The position numbers and the translations under genes are program-made. From positions 558,001-622,000 of the forward strand of contig NZ_JAFIQT010000002.1 of the NCBI RefSeq assembly GCF_017355935.1: a stretch of 64,000 bases of DNA, given 5' to 3'. This document shows, one piece after another, positions 16,192 through 25,500 of this stretch (position 1 is the first letter of the stretch; each line of letters starts with the position of its first letter). The notes under the pieces are model-generated. The model had not been told where the DNA came from. It worked only from the letters and a program-made list of their open reading frames with translations, and ran no database searches. This DNA comes from Telluribacter humicola (lineage in GTDB: Bacteria > Bacteroidota > Bacteroidia > Cytophagales > Spirosomataceae).

Positions 16192-17847
16192 CTATTTGTT
16201 TTGCCGGTGAATGAGGTCGCTCAGATCACTCGCACGGAACCAGCGGTAGCCGTAGGCCTCCATCGTAATCCGGTGGGTCTTGCCTTCTTCGGCTACGCTT
16301 TCGTTGTCCTTCATGAGGTCGATCAGCTTATTTTGGTGTGCCTGGTCCACTTTCAACATTATTTCATGAGCTTTTTCGTCAAAGTTGTGGAGGACCACTA
16401 GTGAGCTTCTTTGCCAGGTGTATATCATCCCCAGAATTTTTGGCTCCCCCGTATCCAGAATTTCCCATTCGCCCCAGCCTATTTCCGGACACTCTTTTCG
16501 GAGCCGGATCAGGGAGGTCATCCAGTTGAGCAGCGAATGGGGGTCGCGTTTCTGGGCTTCCACGTTCAGGTGCTGGTAGGAATAAGGTCCCTCGTCTATA
16601 ACAGGATGAATCAGCTCATCAGCTTCCGAGAATCCAGCCTGCGGATCATTGGACCACTGCATGGGCGTGCGTACGGCGTTACGTTCCTTAAGGCTCAGGT
16701 CGTCGCCCATCCCGATTTCATCACCGTAGCGGATAACAGGTGTGCCCGGCAACGAAAACATCAGGCTGTAGGCCAGCTCGCTCTGAGCCCGGTTACCAAG
16801 CATGGTCGATAACCGTCGCCGAATACCCCGATCGTACAATTGCATGTTTTCTTCGGGACCGAAGCGTGCAAATACTTTCTGACGCTGCTCGTCGGTAAGA
16901 CGACCCAGGTCAAGTTCATCGTGGTTGCGGAGGAAATTGGCCCACTGGGAGGTCGGGAACAGGCAGCGGGTTTCTTCCAGTGCTTTTTTGAGTGGTTCAG
17001 TATCCGCCGTAGCCAGCGTATAAAAAAGGTGCTGGTTGACGTAGAAGTTAAACATCATATGAATGCCCTCTCCTTCATCACCAAAGTACTTTCGGGTTTC
17101 ATCGGGGAGTACATTGGCTTCACCCAACAGTATGGCGTCACCCTTACGCCACTGCAGAATTCTGCGGAAGTCCCGCAGGTACTCAAAGCGCATCTCGGGC
17201 TCTGCGGCTCCCGGAGCGGGTGTCTCTAGAATAAAAGGAACCGCATCTACCCGGAACCCGGCCACACCTAGCTGTAGCCAATAGCTCATGATACGGCTTA
17301 TTTCTTCACGTACCTCCTGATTATCGATGTTCAGGTCGGGCTGAAAGTCGTAGAAGCGATGGAAAAAGTAGGACTTAGCCTTTTTGTCGTAGGTCCAGGT
17401 GCGCTCCTGCACCCCCGGAAATACCATTCCCTCATCCCAGTCCGATGGCTTTTTCTTCGACCAGATATACCAGTCGCGGTGTTTGGCATCCGGGCTGCTT
17501 CGGGCATCCTGAAACCAGGGATGTTCATCCGAAGTATGATTAACTACCAGATCTATGATGACTTTGATTCCCCTTCGATTAGCCTGGTGCATGAATTCTA
17601 CGAAGTTGCCGCTGGAACCATGGCGGGGGTCCACCCCGTAGTAGTCCCTGATATCATATCCATTGTCGCGGTTGGGCGTGGGCTGGAACGGGGCTAGCCA
17701 GATTGTGTCAACTCCCAGAGCGTGCAGGTAATCGAGGCGGCGGGTCAATCCTTCAAAATCACCAACGCCATCTCCATTCAGGTCCATGAAGGTTTCGAGG
17801 TCGAGACTGTAAAAAATAGAGTTCTTGTACCAGAGATCTTGTATCAT
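16192..17847 (-). CDS. GH13 alpha-amylase family enzyme, trehalose-synthase-like
   Basis: A 551-residue cytoplasmic protein with no signal peptide. GH13 regions are intact: DLVVNHTSDEHPWF, GFRVDAVPF (nucleophile Asp201), LLGEANVLPD (acid/base Glu243), FLRNHDELDL (Asp310). The start IFYSLDLETFMDLNGDGVGDFEGLTRRLDYLHALGVDTIWL and the SDWDEGMVFPGVQERTW block are characteristic of trehalose synthases (maltose alpha-D-glucosyltransferase), which interconvert maltose and trehalose, and the C-terminal EAYGYRWFR also fits. There is no fused maltokinase. An oligo-1,6-glucosidase-type activity is the main alternative. It is the only non-secreted member of the local sugar group. Confidence 0.85.
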   Translation of the reverse strand: MIQDLWYKNSIFYSLDLETFMDLNGDGVGDFEGLTRRLDYLHALGVDTIWLAPFQPTPNRDNGYDIRDYYGVDPRHGSSGNFVEFMHQANRRGIKVIIDLVVNHTSDEHPWFQDARSSPDAKHRDWYIWSKKKPSDWDEGMVFPGVQERTWTYDKKAKSYFFHRFYDFQPDLNIDNQEVREEISRIMSYWLQLGVAGFRVDAVPFILETPAPGAAEPEMRFEYLRDFRRILQWRKGDAILLGEANVLPDETRKYFGDEGEGIHMMFNFYVNQHLFYTLATADTEPLKKALEETRCLFPTSQWANFLRNHDELDLGRLTDEQRQKVFARFGPEENMQLYDRGIRRRLSTMLGNRAQSELAYSLMFSLPGTPVIRYGDEIGMGDDLSLKERNAVRTPMQWSNDPQAGFSEADELIHPVIDEGPYSYQHLNVEAQKRDPHSLLNWMTSLIRLRKECPEIGWGEWEILDTGEPKILGMIYTWQRSSLVVLHNFDEKAHEIMLKVDQAHQNKLIDLMKDNESVAEEGKTHRITMEAYGYRWFRASDLSDLIHRQNK

Positions 17848-18307
17848 AGTTTATGGAAGTAGTTGCCGGTTTCGAAATACATCACCTTATACTATGTTAA
17901 CTATTCAATAACTATTTTGTGCTTATACACAGGGATATTTAGTAAAAAAGGTTGAAATGGTCCGTCCAATTTGAGTGGTTCGTAGTATGGCTTTTTAGTT
18001 TCTGAAACGAACAGGGGGATATCTCACCGATGTGAGTGCAGGCGATATCCAGTCCTCTATGTCCAGTATATTGCCTGCTTTGTCGAATTACCTGTACAGA
18101 TGGGGAGCAGTAGATAAAGTACCTATACTTTTATTATTTTATTAAATCATAATACTATTGATTGTCAGCTTGTTGTATGCGGATTGTTTCATTTTTATCA
18201 GTGGTGACGACTCCAGCTATACGTCAGGAGTGGCAGATGCATGGTATCTATTTTGTGCTGCAGTTCTGTAAATAAATGGATGTTTACTAATTAAATGTGA
18301 GAAAGAT
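17848..18307. other. Intergenic region with one inverted repeat
   Basis: The 460 bases between the divergent GH13 and ester-cyclase genes hold no supported gene. At 18017-18050 there is an inverted repeat: GGATATC / GATATCC with inner TCAC / GTGA arms, a possible operator or hairpin. The part from 18120 to 18300 is AT-rich and probably contains the ester-cyclase promoter; no exact TAnnTTTG box was found. Confidence 0.45.
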
Positions 18308-18730
18308 ATGAGCAAGCAAGACGCTGTACAGGCACAAAAACAATTTGGAGAAGCTGTAAATAGTGGTAATCTGGACAAACTACGTGAAGTAGTAGCTCCC
18401 AACGCCTTTGACCATGATCCGGCACCGGGACAAGAGCCGGGTCCGGAAGGATACATTCAGTTTTTTAGCAAAATGCGTTCGGCTTTTCCGGATATGAATA
18501 TACAGGTAGATCAGATGGTCGCCGATGAGGATAAGGTAGCTATTGCCTATACCCTGACCGGAACCCATAAGGGTAACTTCAAAGGAATCGCAGCGACCGG
18601 ACACAAAATAAGTGTGCGGGGTGTACAGATAGGTCGGTTTGAAAATGGCCAGTTAGTAGAGCGATGGGGTAGTTCTGATGAGCTGGGTATTATGAAGCAG
18701 CTGGGCGCTCATGTAGAAGAGCATCATTGA
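18308..18730 (+). CDS. Ester cyclase (SnoaL-like)
   Basis: A 140-residue cytoplasmic protein with the SnoaL-like polyketide-cyclase pattern: FGEAVNSGNLDKLREVVAPNAFDHDPAPGQEPGPEGYIQFFSKMRSAFPDM, then VADEDKVAIAYTLTGTHKG and a C-terminal ERWGSSDELGIMKQLG. Family members adopt an NTF2-like cone and use a His-Asp pair; the His and Asp of FDHDP are in the expected place. Most annotated 'ester cyclases' outside polyketide clusters have unknown substrates. The SDR gene follows 66 bases downstream on the same strand, with no terminator between, so they are likely one operon ending at the hairpin at 19690-19721. Confidence 0.85.
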   Translation: MSKQDAVQAQKQFGEAVNSGNLDKLREVVAPNAFDHDPAPGQEPGPEGYIQFFSKMRSAFPDMNIQVDQMVADEDKVAIAYTLTGTHKGNFKGIAATGHKISVRGVQIGRFENGQLVERWGSSDELGIMKQLGAHVEEHH

Positions 18731-18796
18731 TCAAAACCAAAAATGGTCAATGGTAAGACCAACTGCATCAATCATTTTAAAAATCTTATTTGAGTT

Positions 18797-19660
18797 ATGG
18801 CTAATAGATTAGAAGGCAAAGTCGCGATTGTAACGGGTGGCGGAAGTGGAATTGGTGAAGCCATTTGTAAAAAATTCGCCAGCGAAGGAGCCAAGGTGGT
18901 AGTCGCCGGCCTGCCGGAGGATCCCGTGGAGGAAGTGGCAAGTGAAATTCAACAAAAAGGAGGTGCTGCCGTGGCTTTTAAGGGAGATTTGTCCTTGTGG
19001 GCACAGGCACAGCAATGCGTTCAACGGGCCGTGCAGGAGTACGGAAAGCTGGATATCCTGATTAATAACGCGGGGGTATTTGTGGAGACTAACTACCTGA
19101 CCGACTTCACCGAAGAAAGCTTTGACTACATGATCAGGAACAATGTCAAAACTACCTTCATGATGTCTAAGGCGGCGCTGCCGGAGCTTCAGAAAAACAA
19201 GGGGAATATAGTGACGGCGGGTTCGGAAGCCGGAGTACTGGGTATTCCGCAGAACACGCCTTACGGAGGTACCAAAGCATTCAATATAGCCTTTTCGAAG
19301 GGACTGGCCGCCGAGCAGGCCGCGTTTGGCGTGCGTTGCAATGTAGTAGGGCCAGGGCCCATTGATACCGCCTGGACCCACAAGGAAACCGGGCCGATGG
19401 ATAAGGAAATGGAGAAGACTAACAACCAGGCTAACCTGCTGGGGCGCCGGGGTACTCCCGAGGAGGTAGCTAACGTGTACCTGTTCCTGGCTTCGGATGA
19501 AGCCTCCTATGTGACCGGAGCGGTATACATGGTGGATGGTGGTATTACCATCGGAAAAGGACCCATTGGGGAGAAGGCCGACGAAGCCCTGAGCCAGCAG
19601 CCCAAAGGTGAACTGGACCTGGAGCATGCTATGGATGGGCATACGTCTATTCGTAGGTGA
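18797..19660 (+). CDS. SDR family oxidoreductase (glucose 1-dehydrogenase-like)
   Basis: A 287-residue classical SDR. TGGGSGIG is at 13-20, NNAG at 90-93, and catalytic Ser143, Tyr156 and Lys160 (YGGTK) are present. The C-terminal block YVTGAVYMVDGGITIGKGPIG is typical of glucose-1-dehydrogenase/3-oxoacyl-ACP-reductase-like SDRs, and the extra 25 residues after it (DEALSQQPKGELDLEHAMDGHTSIRR) are a family-specific tail. Cytoplasmic. It is second in an operon with the ester cyclase, so both probably act on the same small carbonyl compound, whose identity is unknown. Confidence 0.88.
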   Translation: MANRLEGKVAIVTGGGSGIGEAICKKFASEGAKVVVAGLPEDPVEEVASEIQQKGGAAVAFKGDLSLWAQAQQCVQRAVQEYGKLDILINNAGVFVETNYLTDFTEESFDYMIRNNVKTTFMMSKAALPELQKNKGNIVTAGSEAGVLGIPQNTPYGGTKAFNIAFSKGLAAEQAAFGVRCNVVGPGPIDTAWTHKETGPMDKEMEKTNNQANLLGRRGTPEEVANVYLFLASDEASYVTGAVYMVDGGITIGKGPIGEKADEALSQQPKGELDLEHAMDGHTSIRR

Positions 19661-19689
19661 GACTATATATAGCAAGCCTTAAATAGGGC

Positions 19690-19721
19690 AGGAAGGCCAG
19701 CGGATATCTGCTGGCCTTCCT
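19690..19721 (+). terminator. Rho-independent terminator
   Basis: Perfect 12-bp GC-rich stem (19690-19701 with 19710-19721), 8-base loop, followed by TATTTAT. It closes the ester cyclase-SDR operon. Confidence 0.85.
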
Positions 19722-19823
19722 TATTTATAACAGGTGCCGCGATTTAATCCACTTTTAAGTACTGAATACGGTAGAAGTTCGTTTTTCTTTACGACACTAA
19801 CTATTATCAGTGCATCATACCCT

Positions 19824-20594
19824 ATGAAACAAAATACGAAATGGCTCCTCTTGCTGCTGTTAGGAATGGCAGCCTGTTCTACCACCAAACCAGTACCTTA
19901 CCAGGCCAAATGGAACGCGCCGTTTAATTATGCGGATGGTCTGCAGCCAGATCAGCAGGACCAAAAGTCCAGACTGAAGTATGGCATAATCAACGATGAT
20001 CAGTATCTGTATCTGACTCTCAAAACGCAGGACCTGCGTACTGTGCAACAGATCCTGCAGAATGGGTTGCGGATATCCTTCAAACCGGCGGGAGCCCGCC
20101 AAAGCGGCCACTCACTCCTTTTTCCGGTGGTAAGCCGGGAAGACCGCAAGGCTATGCAGAAAATTGATGTCGACATCCCTAATAGCATCAGTCTGAATCG
20201 CATGCTTGATGTATTTAATAAAGAGGCCTTATGGAAGGGGCCGCTGGGCCAACGATTCATCAACCTGGTTACGACCGATACAGGTCTGCGTTCGCACATA
20301 TCCGTTAATCAGAATGGTGAACTGTCGGAGCAGCTGGTGATACCTTTTGCCTTACTCGGTATGAACCCCAATCAGGTTTCTACGCTGGACCTGGGTATTC
20401 AGGTAGAAGGTGTATCATCCCAGTCGGGCCTGTCACCAAGAATTAGTGTCGGAATGGGCACAGGCATGGGCGGCTTTGGTATGGGAGGTGGTGGTGTTGG
20501 CGTCGGACTCGGTACCGGCAACCGTAACGGCACTTCTGATCGTGATGTCAATATTAACCTACAGGTAAAGCTGGCAAACAGTATTGTAGAATAG
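19824..20594 (+). CDS. Lipoprotein of unknown function with CBM9/DOMON-like region
   Basis: A 256-residue protein from the ATG at 19824, which gives a clean lipoprotein signal (MKQNTKWLLLLLLGMAAC, Cys18); the earlier in-frame start at 19734 would bury this signal and is rejected. Residues about 28-210 have the look of a CBM9/DOMON-like beta sandwich (WNAPFNYADG, LKYGIINDDQYLYLTLKTQD, ILQNGLRISFKP). Residues about 205-235 are a Gly/Met-rich low-complexity tract (GMGTGMGGFGMGGGG), then a final beta strand DVNINLQVKLAN. Possible ligand-binding envelope lipoprotein; the function is not known. Confidence 0.6.
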   Translation: MKQNTKWLLLLLLGMAACSTTKPVPYQAKWNAPFNYADGLQPDQQDQKSRLKYGIINDDQYLYLTLKTQDLRTVQQILQNGLRISFKPAGARQSGHSLLFPVVSREDRKAMQKIDVDIPNSISLNRMLDVFNKEALWKGPLGQRFINLVTTDTGLRSHISVNQNGELSEQLVIPFALLGMNPNQVSTLDLGIQVEGVSSQSGLSPRISVGMGTGMGGFGMGGGGVGVGLGTGNRNGTSDRDVNINLQVKLANSIVE

Positions 20595-20802
20595 AGCTGT
20601 TGGGAAAGTTGATTTCCAGTAGATTGTGCTCTTTTTTCTACAAATATTGTTTCGTTTAGATCAATAGTGGGAAAGTTAGCTGCATAATTGTGTAACTGAG
20701 CTATGATTTTGAGCTAAAAGCGAGCTATATAGTCTGGTATCCTATTTTTAGTAATTGAATTAGAGCAACACAAACATCACTCTAACTCTAATCAACAACA
20801 AA
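20595..20802. other. Promoter-bearing spacer before lmo0937-type gene
   Basis: AT-rich spacer of 208 bases. TATTTTTA at 20743-20750 differs by one base from TAnnTTTG and lies 53 bases before the small gene's ATG, a weak promoter candidate. No other feature seen. Confidence 0.3.
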
Positions 20803-20967
20803 ATGGGAAACTTGCTGTATACGATAGCCATCATACTCGTGATACTATGGCTGATCGGCTTCCTGGGTTTTGGAAGTTTCGGACTTGGTAATATTATTCA
20901 CATATTACTGGTAATCGCTATCATTGCTGTTCTTCTGCGCGTTATAGGCGGAGGACGAATAGTCTAG
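20803..20967 (+). CDS. Small membrane protein, lmo0937 family
   Basis: A 54-residue protein (MGNLLYTIAIILVILWLIGF... ending GGGRIV) with two transmembrane segments at about residues 4-20 and 30-47, separated by the Gly-rich turn GFGSFGLGN. The sequence closely matches the lmo0937-type family of tiny two-helix membrane proteins found across Bacteroidota and Firmicutes, often stress-induced, with no known biochemical role. Single-gene unit: 208 bases after the lipoprotein and followed at 21021 by a strong terminator. Short but very convincing because the family pattern is conserved over the entire length. Confidence 0.85.
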   Translation: MGNLLYTIAIILVILWLIGFLGFGSFGLGNIIHILLVIAIIAVLLRVIGGGRIV

Positions 20968-21020
20968 TACAACGATCTTTAAACTGCTGTTATACTGAGC
21001 ATCAGTAGGAACAGACTACA

Positions 21021-21061
21021 AAGCAGCTATCCAGGGTACTATCCCGGATAGCTGCTTTTTT
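21021..21061. terminator. Rho-independent terminator, possibly bidirectional
   Basis: Stem AAGCAGCTATCC (21021-21032) pairs with GGATAGCTGCTT (21046-21057), extended inward by GGG/CCC, with a T-tract to 21061. It ends the lmo0937-type gene and lies 9 bases beyond the stop of the convergent mannonate dehydratase gene, so it may serve both. Confidence 0.85.
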
Positions 21062-21070
21062 ATGGGCAGC

Positions 21071-22231
21071 TTATACCCGGCTCTTTACCACTCCTTCCAT
21101 TAAACCACGTATATACCCTATCGCAAACAAAGTACCTATGGTACTATATCCGGCGTGTTCGTTGCTGTCGCCGGCCATGGTAGGTACGTGGTCGGGGCGG
21201 AGAGGCCCTCGGAACCCTACGTTGTAGTACGCCTGCATGGCCCGGTACATGTCGGTCTTACCATCGTCGTGGAAGGTTTCCTCGAAGTGGTCTTTGTAGC
21301 CGCGTACATCCCGGAAGTGAACAAAGTGAATTGCCTTGCGCTTGCCGAAGTACTCAATAGTAGCGGGTATATCTACCCCCTGCCCCTGTGCACCCATAGA
21401 CGCAAAGCTTCCCTGACAGAAGGTAATCCCATTGCTAGGGCTGGGGTAGAGGTCCAGCAGGCGCTTAAATGCTTCGGGGGAGGTCATGATGCGGGGTATA
21501 CCACGTATACTGTCGATCGGAGGATCATCGGGGTGGAGGGCTAGCTTCATCCCCACCTTTTCGGCTTCGGGTACTACCGCTTTCAGGAAGTATTCCAGGT
21601 TCTTCCACATTTTGTCGTGCGTGAGTTCACCGTACTCAGTGATTGGAGCCTGATCCTGGACGGCATCTATGTCAAAAGCGCTCACCAGCGCTCCTCCCCG
21701 GCTGGGGCGATCGAGGCTGGTACGGGCCCAGTTGATGACGGGCATCCAGTTGTAGCAGATAGTATCAATGCCTACGCGGCTCAGGTTCTGCATCAGGGTG
21801 ATGAAGTTTTGGATCTCCTCATCGCGTCCCGCCAGTCCCAGCTTGGTGGGAGTACCCAGGGCGGGAGGTCCTTCTATTACTTTCAGTTTCAGTCCTACGC
21901 TATCCCAGGCTTCTTTGACGGCTACCACGGCTTTATAATCCCAGGGCTTAACATCCGACTGCCCGGCTATACCTGATCCTTTCATACGGGGATTGATACC
22001 TCCAACGGCACCCAGTACATTCATCTGCCGTGCCAGAGCAGCCTTCCGCTCCTCGATGCCCCAGAAATACGCCAGACACATTTGCATCCCGGCATCTTTG
22101 ATAAATTCGTTGGTAGCTGCTGATTTGGGTTTAACCTGGTTGGATACGGTAGGAGGACTGTCTGGCCCTGTTAAGGAAAGGGCGGCGAGGGAAGCGCTTT
22201 TCCTGAGAAAGTCTCTGCGGTTGTTTTCCAT
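21071..22231 (-). CDS. uxuA: Mannonate dehydratase UxuA-like, Tat-exported
   Basis: A 386-residue protein from the ATG at 22231, which places the twin-arginine motif NRRDFLRKS at residues 4-12; a TTG at 22249 is less likely. The UxuA fold (TIM barrel, Mn-dependent dehydration of D-mannonate to 2-keto-3-deoxygluconate) is recognised by MNVLGAVGGINPR, GIDTICYNWMPVINWARTSLD, VGMKLALHPDDPP, the metal-site CQGSFASMG and HFVHFRDVRG, and GPLRPDHVPTM. UxuA is normally cytoplasmic, so a Tat-type leader followed by Ala/Ser/Leu is notable; such leader-bearing UxuA-like proteins do occur in Bacteroidota. No uxaC or uxuB neighbour is present, so its role in uronate use here is uncertain. Confidence 0.82.
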   Translation of the reverse strand: MENNRRDFLRKSASLAALSLTGPDSPPTVSNQVKPKSAATNEFIKDAGMQMCLAYFWGIEERKAALARQMNVLGAVGGINPRMKGSGIAGQSDVKPWDYKAVVAVKEAWDSVGLKLKVIEGPPALGTPTKLGLAGRDEEIQNFITLMQNLSRVGIDTICYNWMPVINWARTSLDRPSRGGALVSAFDIDAVQDQAPITEYGELTHDKMWKNLEYFLKAVVPEAEKVGMKLALHPDDPPIDSIRGIPRIMTSPEAFKRLLDLYPSPSNGITFCQGSFASMGAQGQGVDIPATIEYFGKRKAIHFVHFRDVRGYKDHFEETFHDDGKTDMYRAMQAYYNVGFRGPLRPDHVPTMAGDSNEHAGYSTIGTLFAIGYIRGLMEGVVKSRV

Positions 22232-22430
22232 GGAGTAGCTATGGATCAAAGCCTGTTTCTTAATAGAGAAGGCTATCCCCTGGCTGCTTTACTCTTTCAG
22301 GAAAAGTCTTAACAATGGAGGAACTACAGCAAAAAAGCTGGCAGCCCGCTTTTAAATGCTACTCATCATTCTACATATACTACGGTCCCTGTAAACGTCG
22401 CAGGCAATAAGTAGGTAATTTTTAAAATAT

Positions 22431-22551
22431 GAATGCTGAATTAGGAATTTTTGAGAAGTGAATGTCTAAATAAACATAAAAAGCCTCCCCGAAAGCACTA
22501 TGGCTGACGGGGAGGCAACAGGTACTATTCAAAATTAATAATTCAGCATTC
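22431..22551. repeat. 121-bp element with 21-bp terminal inverted repeats
   Basis: The ends 22431-22451 and 22531-22551 are inverted copies matching at 19 of 21 bases. They enclose the minus-strand terminator at 22483-22516. The element has no coding capacity. It could be a MITE-like or REP-like insertion or simply a long double terminator; no target-site duplication was recognised at its edges. Confidence 0.5.
22478..22516 (-). terminator. Rho-independent terminator of the permease/M1 gene
   Basis: Perfect 9-bp GC-rich stem GCCTCCCCG / CGGGGAGGC (22483-22491, 22508-22516), followed on the minus strand by TTTTTATG. It lies 44 bases past the stop of the gene at 22560. Confidence 0.8.
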
Positions 22552-22559
22552 AGAATTCC

Positions 22560-25500
22560 CTACGTAGTAGGACTACCTTCACTGACGGACTTGGTATTGT
22601 CATCCGGGTGACGGTCAATGAGCTTGTTGATCGGGTCCACACCGGCTTTGGTAGGCAGGGCGTTCACAAGTACCTTCACTGTATTGTCCTTGCCCGTTAC
22701 CTTGTGCTTCTGTAGGTACACTAGCTTATCTTTTCCGTCTTCCCCCTTGGTATATACTCCTACATCCACCCACTGGGTACCCAGTGACACGGGCTTCTCG
22801 TTACCAGCGCTGTCGGCTACGTACTTCTCCGAGGTGAATTTGAGCGTTACTTCGTACTGCTTATCACCCTTCTTGGTGTAGCTAGCCTCCGTAGCTTTGT
22901 TTTCATACAAAGTAATATTCTCAAACCAGTCGGTGATGACGTACTGCAGCGAGTCGGGCGTCTGGGCCTTGAAGTAGCCCAGTAGGTCGCGGCTGGTAGG
23001 GTAGCGCTTCTGCTTGGAGTCCGGGCCTGGGTACTGCCAGTCGGCCAGGAAGTTGCGGAGGGCGGTGTTGACTTTATCCTCTCCGATGTAGTCCTGCAGA
23101 GCGTACATGATCACTGAACCCTTGTTGTAGTGGATGTAGCCCTGGCCTTCGGTCAGTACGAGAGGCTGCTCCTTCTTACGCTCCATAGCGCGTCCCTGCA
23201 GGTACTTGTCCATCTCGTACTTCAGGAACTTCTGCATCAGTTCGGGGGAGAAGGTGTGCTTCATTACCATCAGGGCCGAGTACTGCGATTGCGTTTCGGA
23301 AAGCATGGCATTTCCCTTTACACCCGCCTCGGGTACCTGGTGTCCCCACCACTGGTGACCGATCTCGTGGGCCGTGACGTAGTAAGGCATATCCAGGTCT
23401 TTCTCCGGATCGCTGATCTTCTGGATAAAGCCAATGCCCTCGGAGAAAGGTACCGTGTTGGCAAACGACTGTGCAAAGCTGGAATAACGCGGGAACTCCA
23501 TGATCCGGAGCTGGCGGTACTGGTACGGGCCAAAGCTCTTAGAGAAGTAGTCCAGCGACTTCTTCATGGAAGTGAGCATGGTCTCCAGGTTGTACTCGTG
23601 GCCTTTGTTGTAATAGATTTCCAGATTGACCGTCTTACCATTCGGCCCCACCCACTTGTCGCGCTTCACCTCGTAGCGGGCTGACACGATAGAGTAGAAG
23701 TTGACCATCGGTACATCCATCTGGTAGTGGAAATAGCGGCGGTCGGTACCGGTACTATCCTTGCCGGTCCATTCTTTCTGGAGGTAACCCGGCGCAATGG
23801 CAATCTGCTCGGGCTCGGTACCCACTACCATCTGGAAACGGATGTAGTCGGCATCGTCGCCAAAGAGGCTCTGGCTGAGACCCCGCGGGTCGGTTTGCTC
23901 CATCATACGCTCCTTCTCGGGGAGCTTGTGCTTGCGGCGGAGGTCGTCGTCACCCAGCTCGGCCTGTTCGGCGTAACCGATGGAGGGGAAGTAGGTATTG
24001 TTGATAAAAGTACCGTTCTGCACGACGCTGGTATTGCTACCTCTGGCCTCAAAGCCTTTGGTCAGAAAGCTGACCTTGAAGTTCATCTTTACCGAATCAC
24101 CTGCGGGGAGGGGCTGAGGTAGCTGGTAGATCGTGTAGCCAAAGTCTTTCCACTGCTGTTTAACTTTAGCTTCACCCCCACCAAAGTTGAGGTAGTTAGT
24201 CTTAACGCCATTCACTACATCCTCCTGAATATGAATATCCGTAATGGGGCGATCGGTCTTATTCTTGAGCCAGTAAAAGCCTTCGGCCGAAAAGTCGCGG
24301 TTACCAGGGTACAGCTCTACCTTCAGGTTGCTTTCCACAATCTTAGGCTGGGCGAGGTACTCAAATTTCTTGAGCGTCTTTTCGTAATCTACCGCCCACT
24401 GCTCTTCTTCCTCCTGCGTACGGTAGGTGTTAAGCTGATTGGTATTGTAGTATACGTAGAAACCGGTACCGGTAAAGGCGACTATGGTTACCAGCGTAAA
24501 GGTGACCAGCGGACGCGACAGACGCAGCCTTCCGATACGTAGACGGGTACGCATGGCGGCTTCTGAGCCCCGGACGGCCAGCACCACAGATACCGAAAAC
24601 AGGATACACACAAAGCTAAACCAGTAAAGCTTCATCCATGAAAAACGGGTGACAAAGTGACCGTACCGATTCATGTCGGAGTACTCACCCAGGCTACCAC
24701 TGTTGAACATAAACAGCGGGTGCTGGATGCCCATGGCGCCAATGGTAAACGTCACGATGAAGAACACAAACATGAGCGCATAGCCTACAAACTTGTTGTT
24801 GGCCATGATCTGCACGAAGAAGGCCAGCAATGTGTAGGCCACCAGGAAGAACAGCGTGGAGGTATAGAGGGTCTGGAAGTAGAGGGGCAGTTCGAAGTTG
24901 AAGTACCCATGAGCCGCCTGTACACCCATACCCACCACGATCAGCACCAGCAACAGACCCAGGTATATGATCAGCAGCCCGATGAACTTAGCGACCAGGT
25001 TGACCCAGTCGGGTACGGGCAGGGCATCCATAATAAGGTTGAAGTTGACCGAGCGCTCACGCCAGATCAGTTCGCCCGAGTAGAAAATGGCGATGATCAG
25101 GAAGAATAGGTCAAACTCATTGAGCAGACCCAGTACATTGGCCGTGATGGGGTAGGAGCTGGTCCCGTACATCTTACCGAAGTAGAAAGCACCCACGATG
25201 AGGTTGATCAGACCTACTACCACTATTCCCACAAACGGTACATCGCGCATGATCATACGGGCGTAGAACAGGGCCTGCTGCAGGAGCATTTTCATGTAAC
25301 TACCCGCGTTAAGTACCTGCTGTGCGACTGGAATGGTAACCGACTCAGGGCGGAAGCTGGTCTTCTCGGCTACCACGGCTTTAGCCTTGCGCCAGCCACT
25401 ACGTACTACATTAAAGCTAAAGCCCCAATAGGTACCCGCCAGGACCAGCAGCGCGAATCCCAGCCAGATCAGGCGGTTCCAGAGCAGCAGTCCTTCCAGG

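Noticed and set aside
18809-19675. 288-residue minus-strand frame over the SDR gene
   Set aside because: Antisense shadow: the plus-strand SDR has a complete set of catalytic motifs and an operon partner.
22431-22551. Insertion sequence
   Set aside because: No transposase-sized frame lies between the inverted repeats (only 79 bases), so only a MITE-like or structural element can be claimed.
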